Shown here: positions 1 through 8,984 of the stretch, piece by piece
Layout of the letters: every line of letters begins with the position of its first letter
How positions within the stretch are numbered: position 1 is the stretch's first letter
DNA from: Collinsella sp. TM09-10AT
GTDB lineage: Bacteria; Actinomycetota; Coriobacteriia; Coriobacteriales; Coriobacteriaceae
Length of the DNA: 64,000 nt
NCBI RefSeq assembly: GCF_003436275.1
Contig: NZ_QSOP01000001.1
Span: forward strand, 156,356 to 220,355
Reading direction: 5' to 3'
Made by a program: the position numbers and the translations under genes
The notes under the pieces: generated by a model
The model's database searches: none
What the model was told of the DNA's origin: nothing
The model's input: the letters and a program-made list of their open reading frames with translations, nothing else

Positions 1-735
1 GTCGTCGAGCGTCTGAACAACTCCGCCGAGGTGCTCCGCCGCTCGTCGCATGTGGTGTGCTTCGATCACCACCCGGCGCGCGAGGAATTTGCCGAGCTGA
101 GCCTGAGGTGCGTCGATGCCGCGGCCTGTGCCATGATCATCGACCGCTTTTTGGACAATTGCGGCATTGTGGCTCGCGATGGTGTCGCGACCTGCCTGTT
201 GTGCGGCCTGGTGACCGATACCGGTCGTTTTCAGTATCAAAACGCCGATGCCGCTGCGTTTCACGCCGCCTCGCGCCTGGTCGCGCACGGTGCCGATCCG
301 GCGCGCGTTGCGCTCGAGGTCTACCAGAGCATGCGCGTAGAGTTCTTGCATCTCAAGTCCATCGTTATGGGGCGCATCAAGACAGTGGCGCACGGTCGCG
401 TGGCATATAGCTATGCGTACCAGAGCGACCTCGAGGCCTGCGGCGTTACTTCGGACGAGTGCGACGGCTTGGTCGATGTGGTGCGTTCGGTGATGGGTGT
501 GGAGGTCTGCCTGTTCCTGAAGGGCATTGAGGGCGATACCAAGGTACGCGGCAACCTGCGCTCCAAGGGCGACCTCAATGTTTCCGAGATCGCTGCTGCT
601 TTTGGCGGTGGCGGGCATCCCGCGGCCGCTGGTTTCTCTAACAACGGAACGATTCTCGAGACGCTCACCGCGGCACTCCCCATGCTGGCCGAGCTGGTAG
701 GGGAGGATCCCGCTTCGGTGACCGTCGAGCTCTAA
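1..735 (+). CDS. nrnA: DHH-family phosphoesterase NrnA-like (5' end outside window)
   Basis: The reading frame is open from base 1, so the gene starts before the window; 244 residues are visible. It is the larger part of a bifunctional nanoRNase / pAp phosphatase, which degrades 2-5 nt RNAs and dephosphorylates 3'-phosphoadenosine 5'-phosphate. The DHH signature (FDHHP) lies at 61-75, and the C-terminal DHHA1 domain ends with the glycine-rich GGGGHPAAAGF motif near base 610-645 that binds substrate. The missing N-terminus should carry the first metal-binding aspartates. It sits 15 bp before truB, the order commonly seen after rbfA in Gram-positive genomes. An RNase/phosphatase of the wider DHH family remains possible. 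Confidence 0.85.
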   Translation, partial: VVERLNNSAEVLRRSSHVVCFDHHPAREEFAELSLRCVDAAACAMIIDRFLDNCGIVARDGVATCLLCGLVTDTGRFQYQNADAAAFHAASRLVAHGADPARVALEVYQSMRVEFLHLKSIVMGRIKTVAHGRVAYSYAYQSDLEACGVTSDECDGLVDVVRSVMGVEVCLFLKGIEGDTKVRGNLRSKGDLNVSEIAAAFGGGGHPAAAGFSNNGTILETLTAALPMLAELVGEDPASVTVEL

Positions 736-750
736 CATTTTGGATGGTAC

Positions 751-1683
751 ATGGCTCGTCGTACGCCTTCTCAATTGAATATGCTGCTCGCCGTCGATAA
801 GCCGGTGGGCTGTACGTCCCACGATGTGGTATCGCAGTGCCGACGCGCCCTCCATGAGCGACGCGTCGGCCATGCCGGTACGCTCGACCCCATGGCCTCG
901 GGTGTCATGGTGGTGGGCGTGGGCCAGGCGACCCGTCTGCTGGGCATGCTAACCCTCGATACCAAAAGTTATGTCGCCGACATTTCGTTTGGCGTCGAGA
1001 CCAATACCGATGACGCGGAGGGCGAGGCCGTCCGCACAGTGCCCGTTGCCCCCGAGCTGCGCGATCTTGCTTACGCCCGTGAGCAGCTGGCCGCTATGCT
1101 TGGCCCGCAGATGCAGGTGCCGCCAGCGTTTTCGGCCATTTCGGTCAATGGCGTTCGCGCCTATAAGAGTGCTCGCGAGGGCAATGCGGTTGAGTTGCCC
1201 CCGCGCCCCGTCGAGGTCTATGCCGCCGACCTGATCGCCGTGGGCGGCGAGGGCGATGCGTGCGTCTGGACCGTGGCGTTTTCGGTAAGCAAGGGCACCT
1301 ACATTCGCGCGCTTGCTCGCGATCTGGGTCGCGCCTGCGATAGTGCTGCGCATATTTCCGCGCTGCGCCGTACGGCCTCCGGCGTGGTTTCCATTGGCGC
1401 CTGTCATGCGGTCGAGGAACTTTCTCCCGAGTCTGCGGCCGGCTTCGCCTTGGATCCCATCGCCGCCCTTGGTGCCGCGCGTGTCGATTTGCCGGGTAAT
1501 CTTGCAGACGACCTGCTTTGTGGTCGCCGCATTCCCGTTGAACGCGCGCTTGCGGACTTCGATACGGTGAAGGCACCGTTCGCGCTCGTGCTCGATGGGG
1601 GGCTCAAGGCGCTCGCCCGTATCGAGGGCGGCCGCTTTGTGATGGAGCACGTCTTTCCGCAGGCGATCGGCGGTGTTCGATGA
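751..1683 (+). CDS. truB: tRNA pseudouridine(55) synthase TruB
   Basis: 310 residues, normal for TruB. It isomerises U55 in the T loop of tRNAs. The catalytic aspartate is D46 in the motif GHAGTLDPMASG, and KGTYIRALARDLG in the middle of the protein is the second family signature. A C-terminal part after about residue 230 fits a PUA-like extension. The stop TGA overlaps the ATG of ribF (ATGA), so the two are probably translationally coupled. The ribosome-binding site before ATG 751 is weak, which suggests coupling to the upstream nrnA as well. Confidence 0.95.
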   Translation: MARRTPSQLNMLLAVDKPVGCTSHDVVSQCRRALHERRVGHAGTLDPMASGVMVVGVGQATRLLGMLTLDTKSYVADISFGVETNTDDAEGEAVRTVPVAPELRDLAYAREQLAAMLGPQMQVPPAFSAISVNGVRAYKSAREGNAVELPPRPVEVYAADLIAVGGEGDACVWTVAFSVSKGTYIRALARDLGRACDSAAHISALRRTASGVVSIGACHAVEELSPESAAGFALDPIAALGAARVDLPGNLADDLLCGRRIPVERALADFDTVKAPFALVLDGGLKALARIEGGRFVMEHVFPQAIGGVR

Positions 1684-2687
1684 TGCTGGCGCCCCACGAG
1701 CTCGCGCGTATCTTTTTCGCGGGTGAGTTGGATGAGGCCCGTATCGTCTCTGCCGATGCATTTGATGGGTGCGAGTTCTTGGGTGCCGCGTCGATCGCCA
1801 TTGGCGTGTTTGATGGCGTGCATCGTGGGCACCAAGAGCTCATTGCGGCGCTTGTCCGTGACGCCCGTGCCCATGGCTGTAAGGCGGTCGTGGTCACTTT
1901 CGATCCCGATCCGGACGTTGTGGTGAGTCCTTCGCCCGCTCAAAAATTGATGACGACGTCCGACCGTCTACATGCCTTGGCTCAGACCGGGGTCGATGCG
2001 GTGGTGGCCGTTCCCTTTACGCCTGAGGTTGCGGCACTCGACCATGTCGGTTTTCTCGCACTGCTGTCACGCGTGGTCGACATTCGTTCGATTCGCGTTG
2101 GCAGCGACTTTAGGCTGGGTCGTGGCGGTGCTTCTGGTGTTGACGAGATGCGCACCTGGGGTGCCAAGCGCGGCGTTGACGTATACGGGCACGACTTGCT
2201 TTGCGAGGGCGGTGAGGCCATTTGCGCCACCCGCATTCGTCATGAGCTGGGACAGGGCCATGTGGAGCTTGCTGCTGAGTTACTCGGCCGCCCGTATATG
2301 GTGCGCGGCGGTGTTATTCGCGGCCGTCACGAGGGTTCTGGCATGGGCTTTCCCACGGCAAACCTACATGTTCCCGACGGCATTCAGGTGCCTGCCGATG
2401 GCGTGTATGAGGGCCTGGTGCTGGTCAACGACATCGTGTGGCCCGCTGCCGTCAACGTCGGACTGCCGCCGACGTATGCCGACGATGCGGCTTCTGCGCA
2501 TCTCGAGGCTAACTTAATTGGTTATACGGGCGACCTGTACGGCGCTTCCGTTTCGCTGGCGTTTACGCGCTGGCTGCGTCCGTCGCGCGTGTTCGATTCG
2601 CTGGATGAGTTGATCTCGACCGTCGAGGGTAATATCGAGGATATTCGTCACAACTTGGGCGAGCAGGGGGTGAGTATCCGTGATTAG
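1680..2687 (+). CDS. ribF: Bifunctional riboflavin kinase / FAD synthetase
   Basis: 335 residues. The N-terminal nucleotidyltransferase domain carries GVFDGVHRGH at residues 42-51 and makes FAD from FMN and ATP. The C-terminal flavokinase domain starts near residue 200, with RGRHEGSGMGFPTANL as its ATP/riboflavin-binding signature. Cytosolic enzyme supplying FMN and FAD. The truB-ribF pairing is common in bacteria. Its end overlaps the GTG start of dnaG by 8 bases. No FMN riboswitch is visible, as expected for an internal operon gene. Confidence 0.95.
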   Translation: MMLAPHELARIFFAGELDEARIVSADAFDGCEFLGAASIAIGVFDGVHRGHQELIAALVRDARAHGCKAVVVTFDPDPDVVVSPSPAQKLMTTSDRLHALAQTGVDAVVAVPFTPEVAALDHVGFLALLSRVVDIRSIRVGSDFRLGRGGASGVDEMRTWGAKRGVDVYGHDLLCEGGEAICATRIRHELGQGHVELAAELLGRPYMVRGGVIRGRHEGSGMGFPTANLHVPDGIQVPADGVYEGLVLVNDIVWPAAVNVGLPPTYADDAASAHLEANLIGYTGDLYGASVSLAFTRWLRPSRVFDSLDELISTVEGNIEDIRHNLGEQGVSIRD

Positions 2688-4788
2688 CGATGAGGAAAAA
2701 GACCAGGTACGCGCTGCGTCCGACTTAGTTGCCATCGTGCAGGAAACGGTTGAGCTCAAGCCCCGCGGCCATGAGTTTTGGGGTTGCTGCCCCTTCCATG
2801 GCGAAAAGACGCCTTCTTTCCACATTATCCCCGCTACGCAGGTCTGGCACTGCTTTGGCTGCGGCGAAGGCGGCGACGTCTTCACCTATATCATGAAGCG
2901 CGAAAACCTGAGCTTTCCCGAGTCAATCCGCTATTTGGCCGATCGTGCGGGTATTGAGCTGCATGACACCGGAGATCGTCGCGAGCGCGGTACCAAGCGT
3001 GCCCGCATCTACGATCTGTGTGCCGAGACCGCCCAGTTCTACCACACCATGCTTATGCGCGGTAAGGACGGCCGTCCACGCGAGTACTTTGCCAGCCGTG
3101 GTATGGGTGGCGACGTCTGCCGCCGCTACTGCCTGGGCTTTGCACCGGGCCGCAACGCGCTGGTGTCGCACCTGTCCCAGGCGGGTTTTACCCCGCAGGA
3201 GATGATCGACGCCAACGTTGCCGTGAGCCGCGGGCGCGGGCAGCTTGCCGACCGCTTCTACGACCGCGTGATGTTTCCCATCTTTGACGAGCAGGGTCAC
3301 AACATTGCCTTTGGCGGGCGCATCATGGGTGACGGCCAACCCAAGTACCTCAACACCGCCGAGACGAGCGTGTTCCATAAAAAGCGAAACCTCTATGGCT
3401 TTAACTGGGCCAAGGAGTTTATCGTCGCGCAGGATACGGCCATCGTGGTGGAGGGCTATACCGATTGTATCGCCTGCTGGGAGGCGGGGATCAAAAACGT
3501 TGTCGCCACGCTGGGCACCGCGCTCACGGAGCATCACGTCAAGACGCTCACCCGCTTTGCCAAGCGTATCGTGTATATGTTCGATGGCGATGCCGCGGGC
3601 CAGAAGGCCGCCCGTCGCGCGATTCAATTTATCGAGCAGGATTCGATGGACCTGCGCTGCGTGGTGCTGCCCGACGGCAACGACCCCATGGAGTTCATCA
3701 CGGCGCATGGTGGACAGGAGCTTCAGGCGCGCATCGACGCTGCCGAGCCGCTCATGGACTTTGTCTACCGTTCGCTGCAGGAGTCGAGTGACATCACCAC
3801 GCCGGGCGGTCGTGCCAAGGCGCTGGAAGATGCGCTGACGCTTATCTATCCGCTGCGCGATAGCTATATGATCGACACATACTTTATCCAGATTGCCGAT
3901 CTGCTGGGTTTGGATCTGGAGACGGTTCGCGCGAGTTCGGGTCGCGTGTTTCGCGATGTCGCCAAGCGCGAAGATGCGGAACGACGTCGTGAGCAGAACT
4001 ATGAACGCCAGCGGGCGCAAGCCGAGCGCTCTGGTAGCGCGGGCGGTCGGACGTCTGGTTCGCAGGGGGCATCTCGCGGTGCTTGGGCATCGGGCGCGAC
4101 GCCGCCGGTGTCCGCGCCGGTCGAAGAAGAGCCGTATGACTACGTCCCGCTCGATGCCTACGGTGCCGCGCCCGTGGAGGTCGTCGACGACCTGCCGCCG
4201 ATCGATGTGCCTGATGGTATGGGTGCTGTGCCTGTGACTGATGGTTCGGGCGCTCCGGCTGCGGCGGCGCCGATGGTTCTTACTGATCTTGAGCGCAAGT
4301 CCTTGGCAGGGGAGCGCGAGCTGTTGACGATGCTCACGAGCTACCCCGACCTGTTCCGCACGTATGCCGACCGCATCTGCTCTATCGAGTGGGTTGACCC
4401 ACGTCACGAGTCCATCGCATGGGCCGTTCTGGCAACGCCGCCGGGAACCGATCCTGCAGCCTGCATGGATGCGGCGCGCTCGGTCTGTCCCGAGGCGGCA
4501 ACGCTTGTGAGTGCCGGGCGCATCTCCGCGACGAGCAAGCACCCCACCGAGACGAACATCGTGTTCATGCTCGATACGCTCGAGCTCTACACCATCAAGC
4601 GCCGCATGCGTGCCGCACAGGCCAAGCTGCGCCAGGACCGTTCGCTCGATGATGAGGCCCGTCGCGCGTTGACCGTGCAGGCCGCGCAGGATTCGCAGCG
4701 TCAACGCGAGCTGCAAAAGTCTATCGGCGGCGTGGCGGACCCGTTCCGTTTGATCGGTCTGGAGGCCGCAGGCACCGAACAGGCCTAG
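2680..4788 (+). CDS. dnaG: DNA primase DnaG
   Basis: 702 residues from GTG 2680, which lies inside the end of ribF. It makes RNA primers at the replication fork. The CHC2 zinc finger uses C37, H40, C58 and C61. The catalytic core continues to a Toprim domain with VVEGYTD near residue 257 and FDGDAAGQKAA about 45 residues later. Residues about 435-540 form a low-complexity Arg/Ala/Pro-rich linker, followed by a helical C-terminal domain that should bind the DnaB helicase. The dnaG-sigA order is the macromolecular-synthesis operon arrangement, here without rpsU. Confidence 0.96.
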   Translation: MISDEEKDQVRAASDLVAIVQETVELKPRGHEFWGCCPFHGEKTPSFHIIPATQVWHCFGCGEGGDVFTYIMKRENLSFPESIRYLADRAGIELHDTGDRRERGTKRARIYDLCAETAQFYHTMLMRGKDGRPREYFASRGMGGDVCRRYCLGFAPGRNALVSHLSQAGFTPQEMIDANVAVSRGRGQLADRFYDRVMFPIFDEQGHNIAFGGRIMGDGQPKYLNTAETSVFHKKRNLYGFNWAKEFIVAQDTAIVVEGYTDCIACWEAGIKNVVATLGTALTEHHVKTLTRFAKRIVYMFDGDAAGQKAARRAIQFIEQDSMDLRCVVLPDGNDPMEFITAHGGQELQARIDAAEPLMDFVYRSLQESSDITTPGGRAKALEDALTLIYPLRDSYMIDTYFIQIADLLGLDLETVRASSGRVFRDVAKREDAERRREQNYERQRAQAERSGSAGGRTSGSQGASRGAWASGATPPVSAPVEEEPYDYVPLDAYGAAPVEVVDDLPPIDVPDGMGAVPVTDGSGAPAAAAPMVLTDLERKSLAGERELLTMLTSYPDLFRTYADRICSIEWVDPRHESIAWAVLATPPGTDPAACMDAARSVCPEAATLVSAGRISATSKHPTETNIVFMLDTLELYTIKRRMRAAQAKLRQDRSLDDEARRALTVQAAQDSQRQRELQKSIGGVADPFRLIGLEAAGTEQA

Positions 4789-4834
4789 ATGTTGTGGTCA
4801 ACCAGCGTATTCTCGCCTATATCCAGTCCTCTTT

Positions 4835-4866
4835 TTGGGTATAGACGCCTATGTGTGTGCTAAAGT
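4835..4866 (+). promoter_or_regulatory. Candidate extended -10 promoter for sigA
   Basis: The dnaG-sigA gap contains TGCTAAAGT (4858-4866), an extended -10 type element. A possible -35 TTGGGT is at 4835-4840 with an over-long 20-base spacer. This would allow transcription of sigA independent of dnaG. Judged by eye only. Confidence 0.45.
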
Positions 4867-4898
4867 ATTGAGTCCTGTGGACTATGAAGGGAGAATCT

Positions 4899-6248
4899 GT
4901 GCCAAAAAAGACTGAGAGCACGGGTACTGGGCTGGAATCCTACGTTGCAAAGCTCATGGGCAACGGCTCAAACAGGACTTCGGTAACCGAGGACGAGATT
5001 CAGGTCGCCCTGAAGGATATCGATGTTTCTGACGAGCAGCTCACCGCGGTGTATTCCGCGCTGCGCAACAGCGGCATCCAGATTATCTCCGCGAGCGGTA
5101 ACGACGACGCCCCCATGGACGTCGACGATGACGATAACGATACCGATACCGACGATTTCGATGACGACGACGAGCACGATTCCGGCTCGCTCGACGATCA
5201 CGAGCTCAAGATGGCCCGTCAGGCCGATGCCGAGATGGGTTCTTCCAAGAGCAAGAAGAAGCGCACCGTGCGCACGTCCCGTTCACGCTCCCGCGTGCGT
5301 GGCATCGATGCCTCCACGGTGATGCTGACCGGCGATCCGGTTCGTATGTACCTCAAGGAGATCGGTAAGGTCGACCTGCTGACCGCATCTGAAGAGGTCG
5401 ATCTGGCCATGAAGATCGAGGCCGGTCTCGAGGCCACCGAGAAGCTCGAGGCCGCCGACGCGGGCGAGATCGAGCTCACGCGTGCCGAGATGCGTCGTCT
5501 GACCCGTATCGAGAACGTGGGCCTCGAGGCCAAGCAGGCGCTCATCAGTGCCAACCTGCGTCTGGTCGTCTCCATCGCCAAGCGCTACGTCGGTCGCGGC
5601 ATGCTGTTCCTGGACCTGATCCAGGAGGGCAACCTTGGACTGATTCGCGCCGTCGAGAAGTTCGACTACCAGAAGGGCTTTAAGTTCTCCACCTACGCCA
5701 CGTGGTGGATCCGTCAGGCCATCACGCGCGCTATCGCCGACCAGGCCCGCACCATCCGTATCCCCGTGCACATGGTCGAGACCATCAACAAGCTCGTTCG
5801 CGTGCAGCGCCAGCTCCTTCAGGATCTGGGCCGCGACCCGACCCCCGAGGAGATCGGTGCCGAGATGGACATGAGCGCCGACCGCGTCCGCGAGATCCAG
5901 AAGATTTCGCAGGAGCCCGTGTCGCTCGAGACCCCCATCGGCGAGGAAGAGGATTCCCAGCTGGGCGACTTCATCGAGGACTCCCAGGCTATCGTTCCGC
6001 CCGATGCGGCCAGCTTCTCCATGCTGCAGGAGCAGCTCACCCAGGTGCTCGATTCGCTTGCCGATCGTGAGCGCAAGGTTATCGAGCTGCGCTTTGGTCT
6101 CGTTGACGGACACCCCCGCACGCTCGAGGAAGTCGGTCGCGAGTTTGGCGTCACGCGCGAGCGTATCCGCCAGATCGAGTCCAAGACCTTGGCCAAGCTC
6201 CGCCATCCGAGTCGCTCTAGCAAGTTGAAGGACTACATCGAGTCTTAG
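4899..6248 (+). CDS. sigA: Primary sigma-70 factor RpoD/SigA
   Basis: 449 residues if started at GTG 4899, preceded by AAGGGAG at 4887-4893. An in-frame ATG at 4884 has no such site and would overlap it. Region 1.1 is followed by a very acidic Asp-rich tract (codons near 5107-5180) and a Lys/Arg-rich patch. Then come region 1.2 ([16 protein letters not shown]), region 2 with the -10-reading and melting helix ([19 protein letters not shown]), region 3 and region 4 with the -35-reading helix-turn-helix ([19 protein letters not shown]). This is the housekeeping sigma factor. Full region 2.3-2.4 conservation distinguishes it from the alternative sigma factor at 44714. Confidence 0.97.
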   Translation: MPKKTESTGTGLESYVAKLMGNGSNRTSVTEDEIQVALKDIDVSDEQLTAVYSALRNSGIQIISASGNDDAPMDVDDDDNDTDTDDFDDDDEHDSGSLDDHELKMARQADAEMGSSKSKKKRTVRTSRSRSRVRGIDASTVMLTGDPVRMYLKEIGKVDLLTASEEVDLAMKIEAGLEATEKLEAADAGEIELTRAEMRRLTRIENVGLEAKQALISANLRLVVSIAKRYVGRGMLFLDLIQEGNLGLIRAVEKFDYQKGFKFSTYATWWIRQAITRAIADQARTIRIPVHMVETINKLVRVQRQLLQDLGRDPTPEEIGAEMDMSADRVREIQKISQEPVSLETPIGEEEDSQLGDFIEDSQAIVPPDAASFSMLQEQLTQVLDSLADRERKVIELRFGLVDGHPRTLEEVGREFGVTRERIRQIESKTLAKLRHPSRSSKLKDYIES

Positions 6249-6319
6249 GGGTTCCGCCGTTCTACCGAACGGCGGACCAGTCGACGCTGCGCGCCGCCCA
6301 GGGCGACAATTTGTCATTC

Positions 6320-6365
6320 AAAAGGCAAGGCATGACCAGAAGGTCTATGCCTTGCCTTTTTCATG
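6320..6365 (+). terminator. Rho-independent terminator after sigA
   Basis: Long stem AAAAGGCAAGGCAT ... ATGCCTTGCCTTTT with an inner GACC/GGTC pairing, followed by Ts. A separate perfect 10-bp hairpin at 6253-6276 (TCCGCCGTTC/GAACGGCGGA, TACC loop) follows the stop but lacks a T-run. Confidence 0.85.
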
Positions 6366-6444
6366 CCAACTTGTTCGCCCTGGACGTCGCTCGCTGTCCG
6401 TCCTCTACCTGCGGCATCTCCATTGCTTGGCAGTTGGGTGGCAG

Positions 6445-6460
6445 TTGGGGACGTCCCCAA
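6445..6460. repeat. Perfect 16-bp palindrome TTGGGGACGTCCCCAA
   Basis: Lies in the gene-free stretch 6366-6492 between the sigA terminator and the tRNA promoter. It is preceded by a tandem GGCAGTTGGG / GGCAGTTGGGG. It shares the GGGAC core with repeats at 26721, 31362/32837, 40463 and 63949, so I class it with that REP-like family. The rest of the stretch shows nothing else I can support. Confidence 0.6.
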
Positions 6461-6492
6461 TGACTAGGTCGGAAAAAATCTCAAAAAAGTTC

Positions 6493-6520
6493 TTGCCCTA
6501 AGCTGATTCGTCCGTATAAT
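6493..6520 (+). promoter_or_regulatory. Promoter of the tRNA-Asn pair
   Basis: -35 TTGCCC (6493-6498), 16-base spacer, perfect -10 TATAAT (6515-6520), 30 bases before the first tRNA. This is the best sigma-70 promoter by eye in the window. Confidence 0.8.
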
Positions 6521-6550
6521 AGACTTCGTTGCTTGAGAGCACGCACCTAT

Positions 6551-6625
6551 TCCTCGGTAGCTCAATGGTAGAGCACGCGGCTGTTAACCGCGCTGTTGTA
6601 GGTTCGAGTCCTACCCGGGGAGCCA
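6551..6625 (+). tRNA. tRNA-Asn (GTT), copy 1
   Basis: 75 nt including an encoded CCA. Acceptor TCCTCGG pairs with CCGGGGA. The anticodon loop CTGTTAA gives anticodon GTT, and the T-arm is GTAGGTTCGAGTCCTAC. G is the discriminator base. Confidence 0.97.
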
Positions 6626-6634
6626 GAATTTCTC

Positions 6635-6655
6635 AGCCCATTTCGCTGGGCTTTT
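6635..6655 (+). terminator. Short hairpin between the two tRNAs
   Basis: AGCCCA ... TGGGCT followed by TTT. It could attenuate read-through or act as a processing site between the tRNAs. Confidence 0.45.
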
Positions 6656-6659
6656 AAAT

Positions 6660-6734
6660 TCCTCGGTAGCTCAATGGTAGAGCACGCGGCTGTTAACCGC
6701 GCTGTTGTAGGTTCGAGTCCTACCCGGGGAGCCA
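6660..6734 (+). tRNA. tRNA-Asn (GTT), copy 2
   Basis: Base-for-base identical to the copy starting 109 bp upstream, including the encoded CCA and anticodon GTT. No separate promoter is visible, so it is probably transcribed with copy 1. Confidence 0.97.
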
Positions 6735-6740
6735 GGTTGT

Positions 6741-6770
6741 AAAACCCGTCGCATATGCGGCGGGTTTTTT
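6741..6770 (+). terminator. Terminator after the tRNA pair
   Basis: AAAACCCGTCGC-ATAT-GCGGCGGGTTTTTT, a strong stem ending in a T-run. Confidence 0.9.
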
Positions 6771-6928
6771 CATGCCGCGACCACTTGACTCGAACGTTGC
6801 CATATCAACATTTCGTGTCGAGGATGTAATCCCGCGACCCACCACCTCAACATGGCGCGGTCGTTGTAAAATGTTGGAATGATTGCTCCCACGACATGGT
6901 GCCGCGAGCACCAGAAAAGGAGATTCTT

Positions 6929-7285
6929 GTGTCTGAGACCATTAACGGCAGCCTGAGCGTCTCGAACGACGTTATTGCCGATATTGCCGGTTATGCCGCG
7001 ATGACGTGCTACGGCGTCGTCGGTATGGCCGAACAGCTGCAGGGCGCCGAGAGCGTGCGCCTGCTTGCCGGCCAGCGCCTTCGCAAGGGCGTGCTTGTTT
7101 CCGCCGACGAGAACGGCCTTACGGTCGATCTTCACGTCGTGCTCGAGAACGGCGTCAATATGAAGTCCGTCTGCCACAATCTTTCGAGCTCCGTTGCCTT
7201 CACCCTGCAGGAGATCGCACAGATCGATCCCGCCAGCCTTAAGATCGGCATCCACATCGACGCGCTCAAGAGCCGTCTGAACTAG
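6929..7285 (+). CDS. Asp23/Gls24 family (YloU-like) protein, copy 1
   Basis: 118 residues from GTG 6929 with AAAAGGAGA directly upstream (6915-6923). An upstream in-frame ATG at 6896 lacks a site. The fold starts with SVSNDVIADIAGYAAMTCYGVVGM and ends with an amphipathic NVHIDAL-type strand typical of DUF322/Asp23 proteins. These are small soluble proteins linked to envelope or alkaline stress and often sit, as here, directly before the DAK2-domain kinase gene. A second family member is at 55967. Exact function unknown; family call is firm. Confidence 0.85.
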   Translation: MSETINGSLSVSNDVIADIAGYAAMTCYGVVGMAEQLQGAESVRLLAGQRLRKGVLVSADENGLTVDLHVVLENGVNMKSVCHNLSSSVAFTLQEIAQIDPASLKIGIHIDALKSRLN

Positions 7286-7312
7286 CATCCGAAAACGGAG
7301 ATTCAAATACCC

Positions 7313-8974
7313 ATGATTGCAAAGACCATTCGCACCTGTTTTCCGATCGCTGCGGCTGCCGTTTCCGACAAGGCCGAGGAGATCAACAAGCTCAACGTCT
7401 TCCCCGTACCCGACGGTGACACGGGCACCAACATGTCGCTCACGCTCGCCTCGGTGACCAAGGAGCTTTCCGCCCTTCCCGCCGATGCCGACATGGAGGC
7501 CATTGCTGGCGCCATCACCCACGGCTCCCTGATGGGCGCCCGCGGCAACTCCGGCGTCATCACCTCGCAGATTCTGCGTGGTGTGGCCGAGGGCCTTGTC
7601 TCTGCCGATGAGCCCATTACGTCCGCCAATATCGCCTTCGCCTTCCGTCGCGCCGTCAAGGTTGCCTTCCAGGCTGTTCGTAAGCCCATCGAGGGCACGA
7701 TCCTCACGGTCCTGCGCGATGTCTCGACCAAGGCAGACGAGTGCGAGAAGAAGAAGTTCTCTGCCGAGGATGCGCTTGACGCCATCGTCGTCGAGGCCTA
7801 CCAGTCCGTCGCCCGCACGCCCGACCTGCTGCCCGTTCTGAAGGAGAACGGCGTGGTCGACTCCGGCGCCTTTGGCTTTGCCATCTTCTTGGAGAACTTT
7901 GTTGCCGCCGCTCTTGGCCGCAGCACCGTGGTCGAGGATTTCTCCGCTACGTTTGATTCCGCCGGCTCTGCCCGCGACGCCGCTCTTGGCCGTGTTGAGA
8001 TCGAGGCCAACGACGACTGGGAGGGCTCGGAGTTCCGTTACTGCAACGAGTTCCTCTTTAAAGCCGACGCCCCGTTTGACGAGGACGAGTGCCTGAAGTT
8101 CCTGGGCTCCATGGGCGACTGCGAGCTGCTCGTTGGTGCCTATCCCGACTACAAGATCCACGTGCACTCCAACACCCCCAACCTGGTGCTCGAGCACATG
8201 CTTCAGCTTGGTCAGATCTACGAGGTCTTTATCCATAACATGGAGATGGAGGCCCACGACCGCACCGCTAAGATTCATGAGGATCAGGAAAAGGCCGCCG
8301 AGCCCGCCAAGGCCCTGGGCTTTGTCGCCGTTTCGGCTGGCTCTGGTGAGGCTGACATCCTCAAGTCTCTCGGCGTCGATGTGATAGTGTCGGGTGGCCA
8401 AACCATGAACCCCTCGACCGCCGATCTACTGGGCGCCGTCGACCAGGTCAACGCGACCTCGGTCATCATCCTGCCCAACAACGGCAACATCCGCATGGCT
8501 GCCGAGGCCGCTGCTTCCGCCTGCACCGACAAGAAGGTCGCCGTCGTTCCCACCAAGACCGTCCCGCAGGCCTTCTCCGCACTGTTCGCGGTCCTGCCCG
8601 ATTCTGAGCTCGAGGACGCCGTTGCCGCCATGGTCGACGCCATCAGCGAGGTCCGCGATGGCGAGGTCACCCGCGCCGTGCGCGACTCCAGCGCCTCCGA
8701 CGGCTCGCCGATTCACTCCGGTGACGTCATGGGTATCATTGCCGGTTCCATCGACGTGGTCGGCTCCGATGTGAAGCAGGTCACGCTCGACTGCATCAAC
8801 CGCATGCAGGAGGAAGAGGAGGGCGACGCGCTGACGATTTTGGCCGGCGAGGAGCTGTCCGATGAGGCCTTCCAGGAGATCGTCGACGCCATCGAGGAGG
8901 CTCAGCCCGATCTGGAGATCGACGCCCATCGTGGCGAGCAGCCGCTCTATCCCGTGATCTTCTCGATCGAGTAG
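7313..8974 (+). CDS. DAK2-domain protein, fatty-acid kinase FakA/YloV-like
   Basis: 553 residues, the usual size of FakA/YloV. The N-terminal DAK2 nucleotide-binding domain shows NVFPVPDGDTGTNM (residues about 27-40, metal-binding Asp cluster) and MGARGNSGVITSQILRG. The middle and C-terminal parts resemble the region that docks the acyl-carrying FakB partner. FakA phosphorylates FakB-bound fatty acids, feeding PlsX/PlsY, and a plsX gene is in this same block at 13730. No DegV/FakB gene is visible here. The gls24-dak2-recG order matches many Gram-positive genomes. Confidence 0.85.
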   Translation: MIAKTIRTCFPIAAAAVSDKAEEINKLNVFPVPDGDTGTNMSLTLASVTKELSALPADADMEAIAGAITHGSLMGARGNSGVITSQILRGVAEGLVSADEPITSANIAFAFRRAVKVAFQAVRKPIEGTILTVLRDVSTKADECEKKKFSAEDALDAIVVEAYQSVARTPDLLPVLKENGVVDSGAFGFAIFLENFVAAALGRSTVVEDFSATFDSAGSARDAALGRVEIEANDDWEGSEFRYCNEFLFKADAPFDEDECLKFLGSMGDCELLVGAYPDYKIHVHSNTPNLVLEHMLQLGQIYEVFIHNMEMEAHDRTAKIHEDQEKAAEPAKALGFVAVSAGSGEADILKSLGVDVIVSGGQTMNPSTADLLGAVDQVNATSVIILPNNGNIRMAAEAAASACTDKKVAVVPTKTVPQAFSALFAVLPDSELEDAVAAMVDAISEVRDGEVTRAVRDSSASDGSPIHSGDVMGIIAGSIDVVGSDVKQVTLDCINRMQEEEEGDALTILAGEELSDEAFQEIVDAIEEAQPDLEIDAHRGEQPLYPVIFSIE

Positions 8975-8984
8975 GCATCTGCCC

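Noticed and set aside
4884..4898. ATG 4884 as start of sigA
   Set aside because: It overlaps the AAGGGAG that serves GTG 4899, and adds five residues not expected in the family.
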